From DASYPQ01 sp041488095 (GTDB lineage: Bacteria; Planctomycetota; UBA1135; GCA-002686595): a DNA stretch of 64,000 nucleotides. The first letter of the stretch is position 1, and every line of letters starts with the position of its first letter. Positions 26,329-33,613 of the stretch are shown in pieces. The stretch lies in assembly GCA_041488095.1 (NCBI GenBank), contig JBGPOP010000024.1:1-64000 (forward strand), read 5' to 3'. The notes below the pieces were generated by a model. That model was given only the letters and a program-made list of their open reading frames with translations, did no database searches and was not told where the DNA came from. A program made the position numbers and the translations under genes.

Positions 26329-27429
26329 TCAGACCCACTCCGGCAGCCGGGTCTCGATCGCGGAGCGAATCATGCGGAGGGCTTCCAGGTAGTCCTCGCG
26401 CGTTCCGCCGATCGGGTCAGGCACGTCCCGACCGGAGGGGTCCAGAAGCTCGAGGTTCTGGTCCTTTCCCGGTGGCAGCGCGCGCGAGAGAGCCTCGCGG
26501 TGGGTCTTCGTCATGCAGTAGATCCTGTCGAAGGACGAGAGGTCCCGCGCCATCGCGGCGCGGGAGCTGTGGGTGGACAGGTCGACTCCTTCTTCCTTCA
26601 TCACCTGGATCGCCAGGCGCGAGGCCGGGGCGCCATGGCCGGCGAAGACGCCCATCGACTCGAGGACGAACCCGAACTCGGAGAGGCGCGCGACGGGTAT
26701 CGCCAGCCGGTCGGCGATCCTCTTCCTCGCGAGTCCCTCCGCCATGGGGCTGCGGCAGGTGTTGCCCGTGCAGACGAAACCCAGGCGGAGACCGGCTGCG
26801 GCGCGCAGCTGCTCCAACCCGATCAGACCCTCCCGCAAGACCTCGAAGCGGCCTCCTCCGATGCGCAGCACGCACGAGGATTCCGAAAGCCGTGCCGGGC
26901 CGCCGTCTAGGACCAGCTCGAGCCGCCTCTCGCCGGCGAAGGCGCGCTCGACCTCGTCCGCGCTCGCGAGCGGTGCCTGTCCGTGGCGATTCGCGCTCGA
27001 CATGACCACGGGGAACGGAAGGCTCGCGAGGATGCCCGCTGTCGCGCGATGGGCAGGCATTCGAATCCCGGTCCAGCCCTCGCGCGCGGCGGCTTCAAGG
27101 CCCTGCGGCACGCCGGGCAGGACCAGCGTCAGGGGGCCGGGCCAATAGCGTGTGACGAGCCGCCGGACGAGCGCGGATACCGGCCCGAAGCGCTCGAGTG
27201 CCGAGAGGCTGCCGACGTGCCAGGTCAGCGCCAGCTCGCCCGGCCGTGCCTTGAGTGCACGCAGGGCTTCGATCGCCGGCGGCAGATCCGCTCGCGCAGC
27301 CAGGCCGTAGACGGTCTCGGTCGGCAGGGCCGCGATCCCCCCCCGCGCGAGAACCGCTTCCACGCGTTCGACGATCTCCCTCGCAGGCGGAGCGTCCGGG
27401 GCCTTCTCGCGTTCGGGGAAGGGGCTCAT
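26329..27429 (-). CDS. Sua5/YrdC domain fused to low-molecular-weight tyrosine phosphatase
   Basis: 366 residues from the ATG at 27429. Residues about 20-205 are a YrdC/Sua5 domain (threonylcarbamoyl-AMP synthesis for tRNA t6A), with PTETVYGLA, the SSANRHGQAPL segment and a Lys/Arg-rich ATP-binding surface. Residues about 215-360 are a low-molecular-weight protein tyrosine phosphatase with the P-loop CTGNTCRSP and a DPIGG-type general-acid aspartate late in the domain. In Bacillus, YwlC and YwlE are separate adjacent genes of the same two families, so the fusion fits that pairing. Confidence 0.88.
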   Translation of the reverse strand: MSPFPEREKAPDAPPAREIVERVEAVLARGGIAALPTETVYGLAARADLPPAIEALRALKARPGELALTWHVGSLSALERFGPVSALVRRLVTRYWPGPLTLVLPGVPQGLEAAAREGWTGIRMPAHRATAGILASLPFPVVMSSANRHGQAPLASADEVERAFAGERRLELVLDGGPARLSESSCVLRIGGGRFEVLREGLIGLEQLRAAAGLRLGFVCTGNTCRSPMAEGLARKRIADRLAIPVARLSEFGFVLESMGVFAGHGAPASRLAIQVMKEEGVDLSTHSSRAAMARDLSSFDRIYCMTKTHREALSRALPPGKDQNLELLDPSGRDVPDPIGGTREDYLEALRMIRSAIETRLPEWV

Positions 27430-27435
27430 CCTCGT

Positions 27436-27489
27436 TTGGCCGCCGGGCGTGGGCGCTGCTAGCCTATCCGCCCTCGAACGCGCGCCCAA
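27436..27489. promoter_or_regulatory. Overlapping divergent promoter with shared -10
   Basis: Plus strand: TTGGCC (27436-27441), 18 bases, TAGCCT (27460-27465), toward the kinase gene. Minus strand: TTGGGC (27489-27484), 17 bases, TAGGCT (27466-27461), toward the Sua5-phosphatase gene. The two -10 boxes occupy the same seven bases, TAGCCTA. Only one polymerase could use the site at a time. Confidence 0.5.
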
Positions 27490-27522
27490 GCGTCGGCGCC
27501 GAGCCGCGCGCGACCCGGAGTC

Positions 27523-28416
27523 GTGACGGCGAGCCCCTCCATGGACGATCAACGAGCGGATCGCGTGCCCCCCATCGGCGAGGGTGTTGCGCGCTCGGCG
27601 GCCCCGGACCGGCGCGACGACGGGAGCGCCGGCGAGCGCGACGAGCTCTTCGCTCGCGTCGCCGCGGGCCTGGCGCACGAGATCAAGAACCCCCTTTCCA
27701 CGATGGCGATCAACCTGGCCCTGCTCGAGGAGGAATGGGGTGGTGGCTCGCGCGCGCGCGGCGCGGACGCTCCCGAGCCGACCGCGCGCGACAAGCGCTG
27801 CATCAAGCGCGTGCAGACGCTCCAGCGCGAAGTCCAGCGCCTGGAGACGATCGTCGACGACTTCCTGCGCTACGCGCGCGGCGGGGTGATCGACCGCGCT
27901 CCACATGACCTCGTCCAGCTCGTGCGCGAGGTGCTCGACTTCGTCGAGCCCGAGGACGCGCGCGCCGGGATCCGCCACCACGCCGATCTGCCTGCCGGCC
28001 TGCCGCTCGTCATGCTCGACACGCTCGCGTTCCGGCAGGCGATCCTGAACCTGTTCGTCAACGCGCGGCAGGCGATGCCCATGGGCGGTGAGCTGATCGT
28101 GCGCGTGCGACGTCAGGGGAACTTCGTGGAGCTGTCGGTGACCGACACGGGCGTCGGGATGCAGCCCGAGGACCTGGAGCGCTGCTTCGAGGTGTACTTC
28201 TCCACGAAGAGGGAGGGCACCGGCCTGGGCCTGTCGACGACCAAGCGCATCGTCGAGGAGCACGGTGGGACGATCCATGTGATCTCCGAGCCGGGCCGCG
28301 GGACGAACTTTTCGGTCCTGCTCCCGCTGCTGGTCGAGATCCACCACACGCGAAGCGCTCCGGGAGGACCCGGACAGCCCGCGCCAGAGCCATCCGGCCG
28401 AGAGGGCGGGGGATGA
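27523..28416 (+). CDS. NtrB-like sensor histidine kinase
   Basis: 297 residues; starts at GTG 27523 or ATG 27541 (18 bases later; both plausible). The order is a short N-terminus without a PAS or membrane segment, the H-box GLAHEIKNPLS (about residue 52), the N-box NLFVNARQAM, DTGVGM and the G-box GTGLGLSTTKRIVEEHGG. It should autophosphorylate and hand the phosphate to the neighbouring NtrC-type regulator, with which it shares an ATGA overlap. Because there is no obvious sensor domain, the signal is probably relayed by another protein. Confidence 0.88.
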   Translation: MTASPSMDDQRADRVPPIGEGVARSAAPDRRDDGSAGERDELFARVAAGLAHEIKNPLSTMAINLALLEEEWGGGSRARGADAPEPTARDKRCIKRVQTLQREVQRLETIVDDFLRYARGGVIDRAPHDLVQLVREVLDFVEPEDARAGIRHHADLPAGLPLVMLDTLAFRQAILNLFVNARQAMPMGGELIVRVRRQGNFVELSVTDTGVGMQPEDLERCFEVYFSTKREGTGLGLSTTKRIVEEHGGTIHVISEPGRGTNFSVLLPLLVEIHHTRSAPGGPGQPAPEPSGREGGG

Positions 28417-29783
28417 GCACCGATGCCAAGCCCGTGCGCGTGCTCATCGCGGACGACAACACCTCGCACGCCGAGGCGCTCGCCGACGGCCTCGAGATGG
28501 ACGGCTACCGTTGCCGGACGGTCCACTCCGGAGGCGAGGCGATCCAGCTCCTCTCCGAGGAAAGCTTCGACGCCGTGGTGACTGATCTCGTCATGCCGGA
28601 CCTCTCGGGCATCGAAGTGCTCAAGGAGGCGCGACGGCTGCAGCCCGACGCCGCGGTGCTGCTCGTGACCGGACACGAGTCGGTCAAGACGGCGGTCGAC
28701 GCGCTTCGGCACGGCGCTGCGGACTATCTGACGAAACCCGTCGACATCGCCGAGATGCGCGCACGGATGGCTCGCGCGGTCGAGGCGGTCCGGCTGAGGC
28801 GCGACCACGTCGAGCTCTTGCGCCAGATCGACAAGCGCTTCGGGTTCGAGGGCATCGTCGGCAGCTCGCCGCAGATGCAGCGCGTGTTCGAGGTCCTCGG
28901 GCAGGTCAGCGCTTCGAGCGCCACGATCCTGATCACGGGCGAGAGCGGCACGGGCAAGGAGCTGGTCGCCCGCGCCATCCATCAGAACAGCCCGCGGTCG
29001 GCCGAGCACTTCGTGGCCGTCAATTGCGCCGCGTTGTCCGAGGGGCTGATCGAGTCCGAGCTGTTCGGCCACGTCAAAGGTGCCTTCACCGGCGCGGTGG
29101 CGGCCAAGGAAGGGCGGATCGTCTACGCCGACGGGGGGACGCTGTTCCTCGACGAGGTGGGCGACATGCCGCTGGCGACGCAGGCCAAGCTCTTGCGCGT
29201 GCTCGAGAGCCGCGAGGTCCAGCCCGTCGGCGGAAACCAGGTGCAGAAGGTCGACATCCGGCTCGTCGCGGCGACGAACCGCGAGTTGAAGGGCATGGTG
29301 AAGGAGGGGCTCTTCCGCGAGGACCTGCTGTACCGGCTGCAGGTCGTCACGGTCAACCTTCCGCCGTTGCGCGATCGCAAGGGCGACATCCCGTTGCTCA
29401 TCGACCACTTCGTGTCGGAGCTTGCGGAGCAGCATCGACGCGCCGTGCGCGGCATCGCCCCCGAGGCGCGCACGGCGCTCTTGCGCTACGATTGGCCGGG
29501 CAACGTGCGCGAGCTGCGCAACACGATCGAGAGCATGGTGCTGCTCTCGCGCGGGGGGGTGCTCACGCTCGATGACGTGCCCGACCCGGTTCGCCAGGGT
29601 GCGATGGGGGGAACGTCGCGCAGTGGGGGCTTCGATCTCGCAGGCCGGTCGCTCGCCGAGGTCGAGCGCGACCTGATCCGCGAGAACCTGAAGGCCTTCG
29701 GCGGGAACCGCGAGAAGACCGCCAAGGTGCTCGGGATCGGGGAGCGGACGCTGTACCGCAAGATCAAGGAGTACGGCCTGTAG
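28413..29783 (+). CDS. NtrC-family sigma54-dependent response regulator
   Basis: 456 residues. Receiver domain (about residues 8-120) with the acidic pair at D14/D15, phospho-acceptor Asp58 (VVTDLVMP) and a Lys near residue 108. Then a sigma54 AAA domain with Walker A GESGTGKE, the GAFTGA loop that contacts sigma54 and Walker B GTLFLDEVGD. Finally a Fis-type helix-turn-helix with the NREKTAKVLGIGERTLYRKI segment. It should activate sigma54 promoters after phosphorylation. No sigma54 site was recognised in the window. Confidence 0.95.
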   Translation: MSTDAKPVRVLIADDNTSHAEALADGLEMDGYRCRTVHSGGEAIQLLSEESFDAVVTDLVMPDLSGIEVLKEARRLQPDAAVLLVTGHESVKTAVDALRHGAADYLTKPVDIAEMRARMARAVEAVRLRRDHVELLRQIDKRFGFEGIVGSSPQMQRVFEVLGQVSASSATILITGESGTGKELVARAIHQNSPRSAEHFVAVNCAALSEGLIESELFGHVKGAFTGAVAAKEGRIVYADGGTLFLDEVGDMPLATQAKLLRVLESREVQPVGGNQVQKVDIRLVAATNRELKGMVKEGLFREDLLYRLQVVTVNLPPLRDRKGDIPLLIDHFVSELAEQHRRAVRGIAPEARTALLRYDWPGNVRELRNTIESMVLLSRGGVLTLDDVPDPVRQGAMGGTSRSGGFDLAGRSLAEVERDLIRENLKAFGGNREKTAKVLGIGERTLYRKIKEYGL

Positions 29784-29818
29784 TCGCTGCGCCGAGGACC
29801 CCTCGACCGCCGGTCGCC

Positions 29819-29842
29819 CCGAGCGAGAGGCCCTTCGCTCGG
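29819..29842. terminator. Hairpin after the response regulator
   Basis: Perfect 8-base arms CCGAGCGA (29819-29826) and TCGCTCGG (29835-29842) with an 8-base loop, 36 bases past the stop. There is no T-tract, so it would be a weak or Rho-assisted terminator. Confidence 0.45.
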
Positions 29843-29853
29843 CGAGGGCCTGC

Positions 29854-29881
29854 TTGTGCGCGGGCACGCCGCGAATACACT
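29854..29881 (+). promoter_or_regulatory. Promoter of the deacetylase-to-E1 operon
   Basis: TTGTGC (29854-29859), 16 bases, TACACT (29876-29881). The next start codon (29936) is about 50 bases further, leaving an untranslated leader of about 48 bases. Confidence 0.45.
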
Positions 29882-29935
29882 TCGGACGGGACGTCCACGG
29901 AACGACGCGGAACGCACCCTTCGAGCCGGCTTCTC

Positions 29936-30784
29936 GTGAAGAACGCCCTCTCCGTCGACCTCGAGTCCTGGGTCCACTGTTTCCGGGACACCCTCAAGCT
30001 CGAAGCGTTCGCCGCGGATCCCGCGGAGCGCAAGGCTCTCGACCGGGGATACCTTCCGGAGGCGACGCGCAGGATCCTCGACCTGCTCGGCGACCACGGC
30101 CAGACCGCCACCTTCTTCGTTGCCGGCGAGATCTACGACTGGTACCCTGACCTCGTCGAGGAGATCGCGCGGCGCGGCCACGAGATCGGCTACCACACGC
30201 ACCACCACACGCCGCTCAGCCGGCCCGGGATCCTGGAGCAGGAGCTCATCCGATCGAGACGGTTCCTCGAGGACTTCAGGCCCATCGGCTTCCGCGCGCC
30301 GATGATCTACATCCGCGAGGACGACATGGCCGTCCTCGAGCGCTGGTCGTTCCGCTACTCGTCCTCGACCTACGACCGGCGCGATGTGTTCCGGTCCCGG
30401 GGCATCGACGAGATCCCCGTCTCCACCTTCGGCATCCTGGGACCCGCGCGGGATCCCGACCGGCTGCCCAAGCACCTGACCCCTCGCATGCTGCTGCGCG
30501 AGTTCCCGTTCGGCGGCGCGATCGTCTTCCCGGTCCTCGGCGCGTGGACTTCCCGCTTCATCGACGCCAGGAACCGGCAGGGGAGGTCGAGCAGCCTCTA
30601 CGTCCATCCCTGGCAGCTCTTCCGCACCCCCGAGATCGCGTCGCTGCGCTTCAAGGCGCGGCTCCTCCTGCGCAATCCCCTGTGCCTGCCCTACGCCAAG
30701 TCGGCCCTGGGCGCGTTCCGGCATCTACTCGTACATCACGAGTTCACCTCCTTCGAGAAGCTCTACGGGAGCCGCTGGCGATGA
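29936..30784 (+). CDS. NodB-like polysaccharide deacetylase (DUF3473 type)
   Basis: 282 residues from GTG. The NodB fold is visible: the SVDLES start with the catalytic Asp, the ATFFVAGEIYDWYP segment and the metal-binding GYHTHHHTPLSR. The GFRAPMI motif and the C-terminal LYVHPWQLFRTPE segment are typical of the DUF3473 group, which is often found in exopolysaccharide or cell-surface clusters. It would remove N-acetyl groups from a glycan. It leads a five-gene operon in which the other genes make and handle acyl groups, so deacetylation may precede re-acylation of the same polymer. Confidence 0.85.
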   Translation: MKNALSVDLESWVHCFRDTLKLEAFAADPAERKALDRGYLPEATRRILDLLGDHGQTATFFVAGEIYDWYPDLVEEIARRGHEIGYHTHHHTPLSRPGILEQELIRSRRFLEDFRPIGFRAPMIYIREDDMAVLERWSFRYSSSTYDRRDVFRSRGIDEIPVSTFGILGPARDPDRLPKHLTPRMLLREFPFGGAIVFPVLGAWTSRFIDARNRQGRSSSLYVHPWQLFRTPEIASLRFKARLLLRNPLCLPYAKSALGAFRHLLVHHEFTSFEKLYGSRWR

Positions 30785-30818
30785 GCGCGGCACCCCAGCC
30801 GGACCGGGCCGTCTCCTC

Positions 30819-31376
30819 GTGCGCACATCGAGGCACGCCTTGCTGATCCGGACGCTCAGAGAAACCATGCGCGAGCGCGGCCAGCGGGGTCTCGCCGGGT
30901 GGGCGCGCGTCCTGTACCTCTACCTGTTCCAGGCCTGGTTCTGGAACCTGTGCGCGGAGCTTGGCCCCGACAACCTGACGACCTTCTTCCACCGCTTGCG
31001 GGGCGTGAAGATCGGCAAGAACGTATACATCCATCGGACGGCGATCCTCGACGGCATCTACCCCGAGCTCATCCGGATCGGGGACGACGCCCGGCTCGCC
31101 CCGGGGTGCATCGTGTACTGCCACATCAAGGCCGGCGAACACCTGCGGAGGACCTCGGTGCCGCTCGCCGTCGCAGGCGTGGAGATCGGCGAGTCGGCAT
31201 TCATCGGGCTCGGATCGATCCTCCTGCCCGGGGTCACGGTCGGGCGCGGAGCGGTCGTCGTCAGCGGGTCGGTCGTGCACAGGAGCGTCCCGAGCGGCTG
31301 CGTCGTGAGCGGGAACCCCGCCCGCGTGATCCGGCGCCTGCCCGAAGGCGCGGGAGAGGCTCGCGCCCTTCCATGA
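30819..31376 (+). CDS. Left-handed beta-helix (hexapeptide) acyltransferase
   Basis: 185 residues from GTG. After an N-terminal hydrophobic/aromatic part (YLYLFQAWFWNLC) come hexapeptide turns such as IGKNVYI, IGDDARL, IGESAFI, VGRGAVV and the closing SGNPARVIR typical of WbbJ/LacA-type O- or N-acyltransferases. The His in VYCHIKAG is a candidate catalytic base. A 21-residue reading frame (30781-30846) overlaps the deacetylase stop as ATGA and ends just after this start; the true 5' end may be slightly different. It overlaps the lipoyl gene by four bases. Confidence 0.83.
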   Translation: MRTSRHALLIRTLRETMRERGQRGLAGWARVLYLYLFQAWFWNLCAELGPDNLTTFFHRLRGVKIGKNVYIHRTAILDGIYPELIRIGDDARLAPGCIVYCHIKAGEHLRRTSVPLAVAGVEIGESAFIGLGSILLPGVTVGRGAVVVSGSVVHRSVPSGCVVSGNPARVIRRLPEGAGEARALP

Positions 31377-31612
31377 GAGCCGAGATCATCATCCCCCAGA
31401 TGGGAGCCAACATCGACCGGGCGAAGATCCTGCGCTGGACGAAGGCGGTCGGGGACCGCGTGGAGGACCTCGAGCCCCTGGTCGAGGTCGAGACGTCGAA
31501 GGCCGTCCTCGAGATCGAGGCCGAGTGCTCCGGCACGATCGCGGAGATCGTGCACGCGACCGGCACCTTCCCGATCCAGACCGTCATCGGGTACATCGAA
31601 AGGGATGGGTGA
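31373..31612 (+). CDS. Free-standing lipoyl-carrier domain
   Basis: 79 residues forming one biotinyl/lipoyl domain only: MRAEIIIPQMGAN start, the hairpin VETSKAVLEIEA with the acceptor Lys43 and a C-terminal VIGYIERDG strand. It lacks the peripheral-subunit-binding and acyltransferase domains that complete an E2. It lies between an acyltransferase gene and the E1 genes, with ATGA overlap on one side and eight bases overlap on the other, so production is tightly coupled. The likely role is to carry an acyl group on lipoate. The residue context (TSKA) suits lipoate and not biotin. Confidence 0.88.
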   Translation: MRAEIIIPQMGANIDRAKILRWTKAVGDRVEDLEPLVEVETSKAVLEIEAECSGTIAEIVHATGTFPIQTVIGYIERDG

Positions 31613-32594
31613 TCGCGTGGGAGCGGAACGGACGGCGGAGATCTCGGCCTCGGCGGGGCTCGCGCTCTACCGGGCGATGGTCCTGATCCGGGAGTTCGAG
31701 CGGAAGCTCGACTTCCTGTTCAAGCGCGGGCAGGTCAAGGGCACCTGTCACCTGAGCATCGGCCAGGAAGCGATCCCCGTCGCCGTCTGCGCGGCCCTCC
31801 GGCCCGACGATCTCGCGGCCGGTACGCACCGCGGTCACGGCTTGGCGCTCGCCAAGGGCGTCGATCCGGTGAGGCTCCTGGCGGAGATCATGGGGCGCTC
31901 GAGCGGCGTCTGCGGCGGTCGCGGCGGGTCGCAGCACGTCGCGTGCGCCGAGCGGAACTTCATCGGCACGAACGGGATCACGGGAGGTGGCCTCGCGCTC
32001 GCAGCCGGCGCCGCGCTCGCCTGCAGGTACCGGGGCGACGGGCGGATCGTGGCGGTCTCGCTCGGCGACGGGGCCACGAACCAGGGGGCCTTCCACGAGA
32101 CCCTGAACGTCGCCGCGCTGTGGGGCCTGCCCGTGCTTTTCGTGTGCGAGAACAACCTGTTCGGGATGTCGACGCACATCGAGAAGGCGTCCTCGGAGCC
32201 GCAGCTCTGGAAGCGGGCTGCTGCCTACCACGTGGAGTCTTCGCGAGTGGAGGGGAACGATCTCGATGGACTTCTCGCCACCTTCCGTTCGGCGGTCGAC
32301 GTCGTCCGGAACGAACAGCGTCCGGTCTTCGTCGAGTGCATGACCTACCGGTGGATGGGGCACTCGAAGAGCGACCCGCGGGTCTACCGGACCCGCGACG
32401 AGGAGGCGCAGTGGCGGAAGAAGTGTCCGATCCTGCGCTTCGCGGAGACGCTCCTCGCGCGCGGGATCCGGAAGGAAGACCTGGACGCGGTCGACGCGGA
32501 CGTCGCCCGGGAGATCGAAAACACGGCCGAGCGGGCCGCGGAGGCCCCGCCCTCGCCGCCCGGGGAGCTTCACGAGCGTGTCCACGCCGGCTGA
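31605..32594 (+). CDS. 2-oxoacid dehydrogenase E1 component, alpha subunit
   Basis: 329 residues. The TPP-binding motif GDGATNQGAFHE...NLFGMSTHI and the GHGLALAKG and RGGSQHV segments are typical of PDH-like E1 alpha proteins. It would decarboxylate a 2-oxoacid with the beta subunit and pass the acyl group to a lipoyl domain. Whether the substrate is pyruvate, acetoin or a branched-chain oxoacid cannot be read. No E2 core or E3 (lipoamide dehydrogenase) gene follows, so this is not an ordinary pdh operon. Confidence 0.9.
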   Translation: MGDRVGAERTAEISASAGLALYRAMVLIREFERKLDFLFKRGQVKGTCHLSIGQEAIPVAVCAALRPDDLAAGTHRGHGLALAKGVDPVRLLAEIMGRSSGVCGGRGGSQHVACAERNFIGTNGITGGGLALAAGAALACRYRGDGRIVAVSLGDGATNQGAFHETLNVAALWGLPVLFVCENNLFGMSTHIEKASSEPQLWKRAAAYHVESSRVEGNDLDGLLATFRSAVDVVRNEQRPVFVECMTYRWMGHSKSDPRVYRTRDEEAQWRKKCPILRFAETLLARGIRKEDLDAVDADVAREIENTAERAAEAPPSPPGELHERVHAG

Positions 32595-33570
32595 TCCGGA
32601 GGCGACGTTCCTGGACGCTCTGCGCGCCGCCCTCCGGGACGCGCTGGCGGCCGACCGCGATGTCCTCCTGCTCGGCCAGGACATCGGCGTCTACGGGGGC
32701 GCTTTCGGCGTGACGCGCGGCCTGCTCGAGGAATTCGGTCCGGAGCGCGTGCGCGACTTCCCGATCTCGGAGGCCGCCCTGGCGGGCATGGGCGTGGGCG
32801 CCGCGATGCTCGGCCTGCGCCCGGTGATCGAGGTCATGTTCATGGACTTCGTCACGCTGATGATGGACGCGCTGTGCAACCACGGCGCGAAGATCCACTA
32901 CATGTTCGACGGGCAGTATCGCGTGCCCCTCGTCGTGCGTGCGCCGATGGGCGCGGGCCGCGGCTACGGCCCCAGCCACTCGCAGTCGCTCGGCGCATGG
33001 TTCGCCCACGTGCCGGGGATCAAGGTCGTCGCCCCGGCGGACGTGGCCGACGCCTACGGGCTGCTGCGCGCTTCGATCGACGATCCCAATCCGGTCCTGT
33101 TCCTGGAGCACAAGCTGCTCTACGGTCTCTCGAGCCCGGACGATCCGAGACGGCAGGAGCCCGCGGTCCTCGGCCGCGCGCGTGTCGCGAGGGAAGGCCG
33201 CGATCTCACGATCGTGTCGTTCGCGTACGGCGTGCGCACGGCCCTCGACGTGGCCGGCGAGCTCGCGCGCCGCGGCGTCGAGGCCGAGGTCGTCGATCTG
33301 CGGACGGTGCGGCCCCTGGACGCGGAGACGATCGTCGCTTCCTGCCAGAAAACCGGGCGCGTCGTCGTGCTGACCGAGGAGTATCCCTTCTGCAGCATCG
33401 CGTCGGAGATCGCCGCGCTCGTGCAGGAGCGGTGCTTCTCGGCGCTCAAGCGGCCCGTCCTTCGCGTCAGCGGAGAGGACACGCCGATCCCGTGCGCGCC
33501 CTCGATGGAAGCTGCGTGGCTTCCGTCGCCGCAGAAGCTGACGCGCGCGGTCGAGAAGTTGCTCTCCTGA
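32578..33570 (+). CDS. 2-oxoacid dehydrogenase E1 component, beta subunit
   Basis: 330 residues from GTG, overlapping the alpha gene by 17 bases. It has a transketolase-like pyrimidine domain (GQDIGVYGGAFGVT, FPISEAALAGMGVGAA) and the C-terminal transketolase domain (VVVLTEEYP, RVSGEDTPIPC). The length is normal. It completes an alpha2beta2 E1. It is the last gene of the operon; the next gene is on the other strand, 43 bases away. Confidence 0.92.
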   Translation: MSTPADPEATFLDALRAALRDALAADRDVLLLGQDIGVYGGAFGVTRGLLEEFGPERVRDFPISEAALAGMGVGAAMLGLRPVIEVMFMDFVTLMMDALCNHGAKIHYMFDGQYRVPLVVRAPMGAGRGYGPSHSQSLGAWFAHVPGIKVVAPADVADAYGLLRASIDDPNPVLFLEHKLLYGLSSPDDPRRQEPAVLGRARVAREGRDLTIVSFAYGVRTALDVAGELARRGVEAEVVDLRTVRPLDAETIVASCQKTGRVVVLTEEYPFCSIASEIAALVQERCFSALKRPVLRVSGEDTPIPCAPSMEAAWLPSPQKLTRAVEKLLS

Positions 33571-33613
33571 CGCGGGCCGAGCGCGCGCGGGAACAGGGGG
33601 CGCTGCCGCGGTC

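Noticed and set aside
30781..30846. 21-residue frame that overlaps the deacetylase stop by ATGA
   Set aside because: It is too short to assign and could be the original acyltransferase start broken by an indel; left out as a gene but noted under the acyltransferase.
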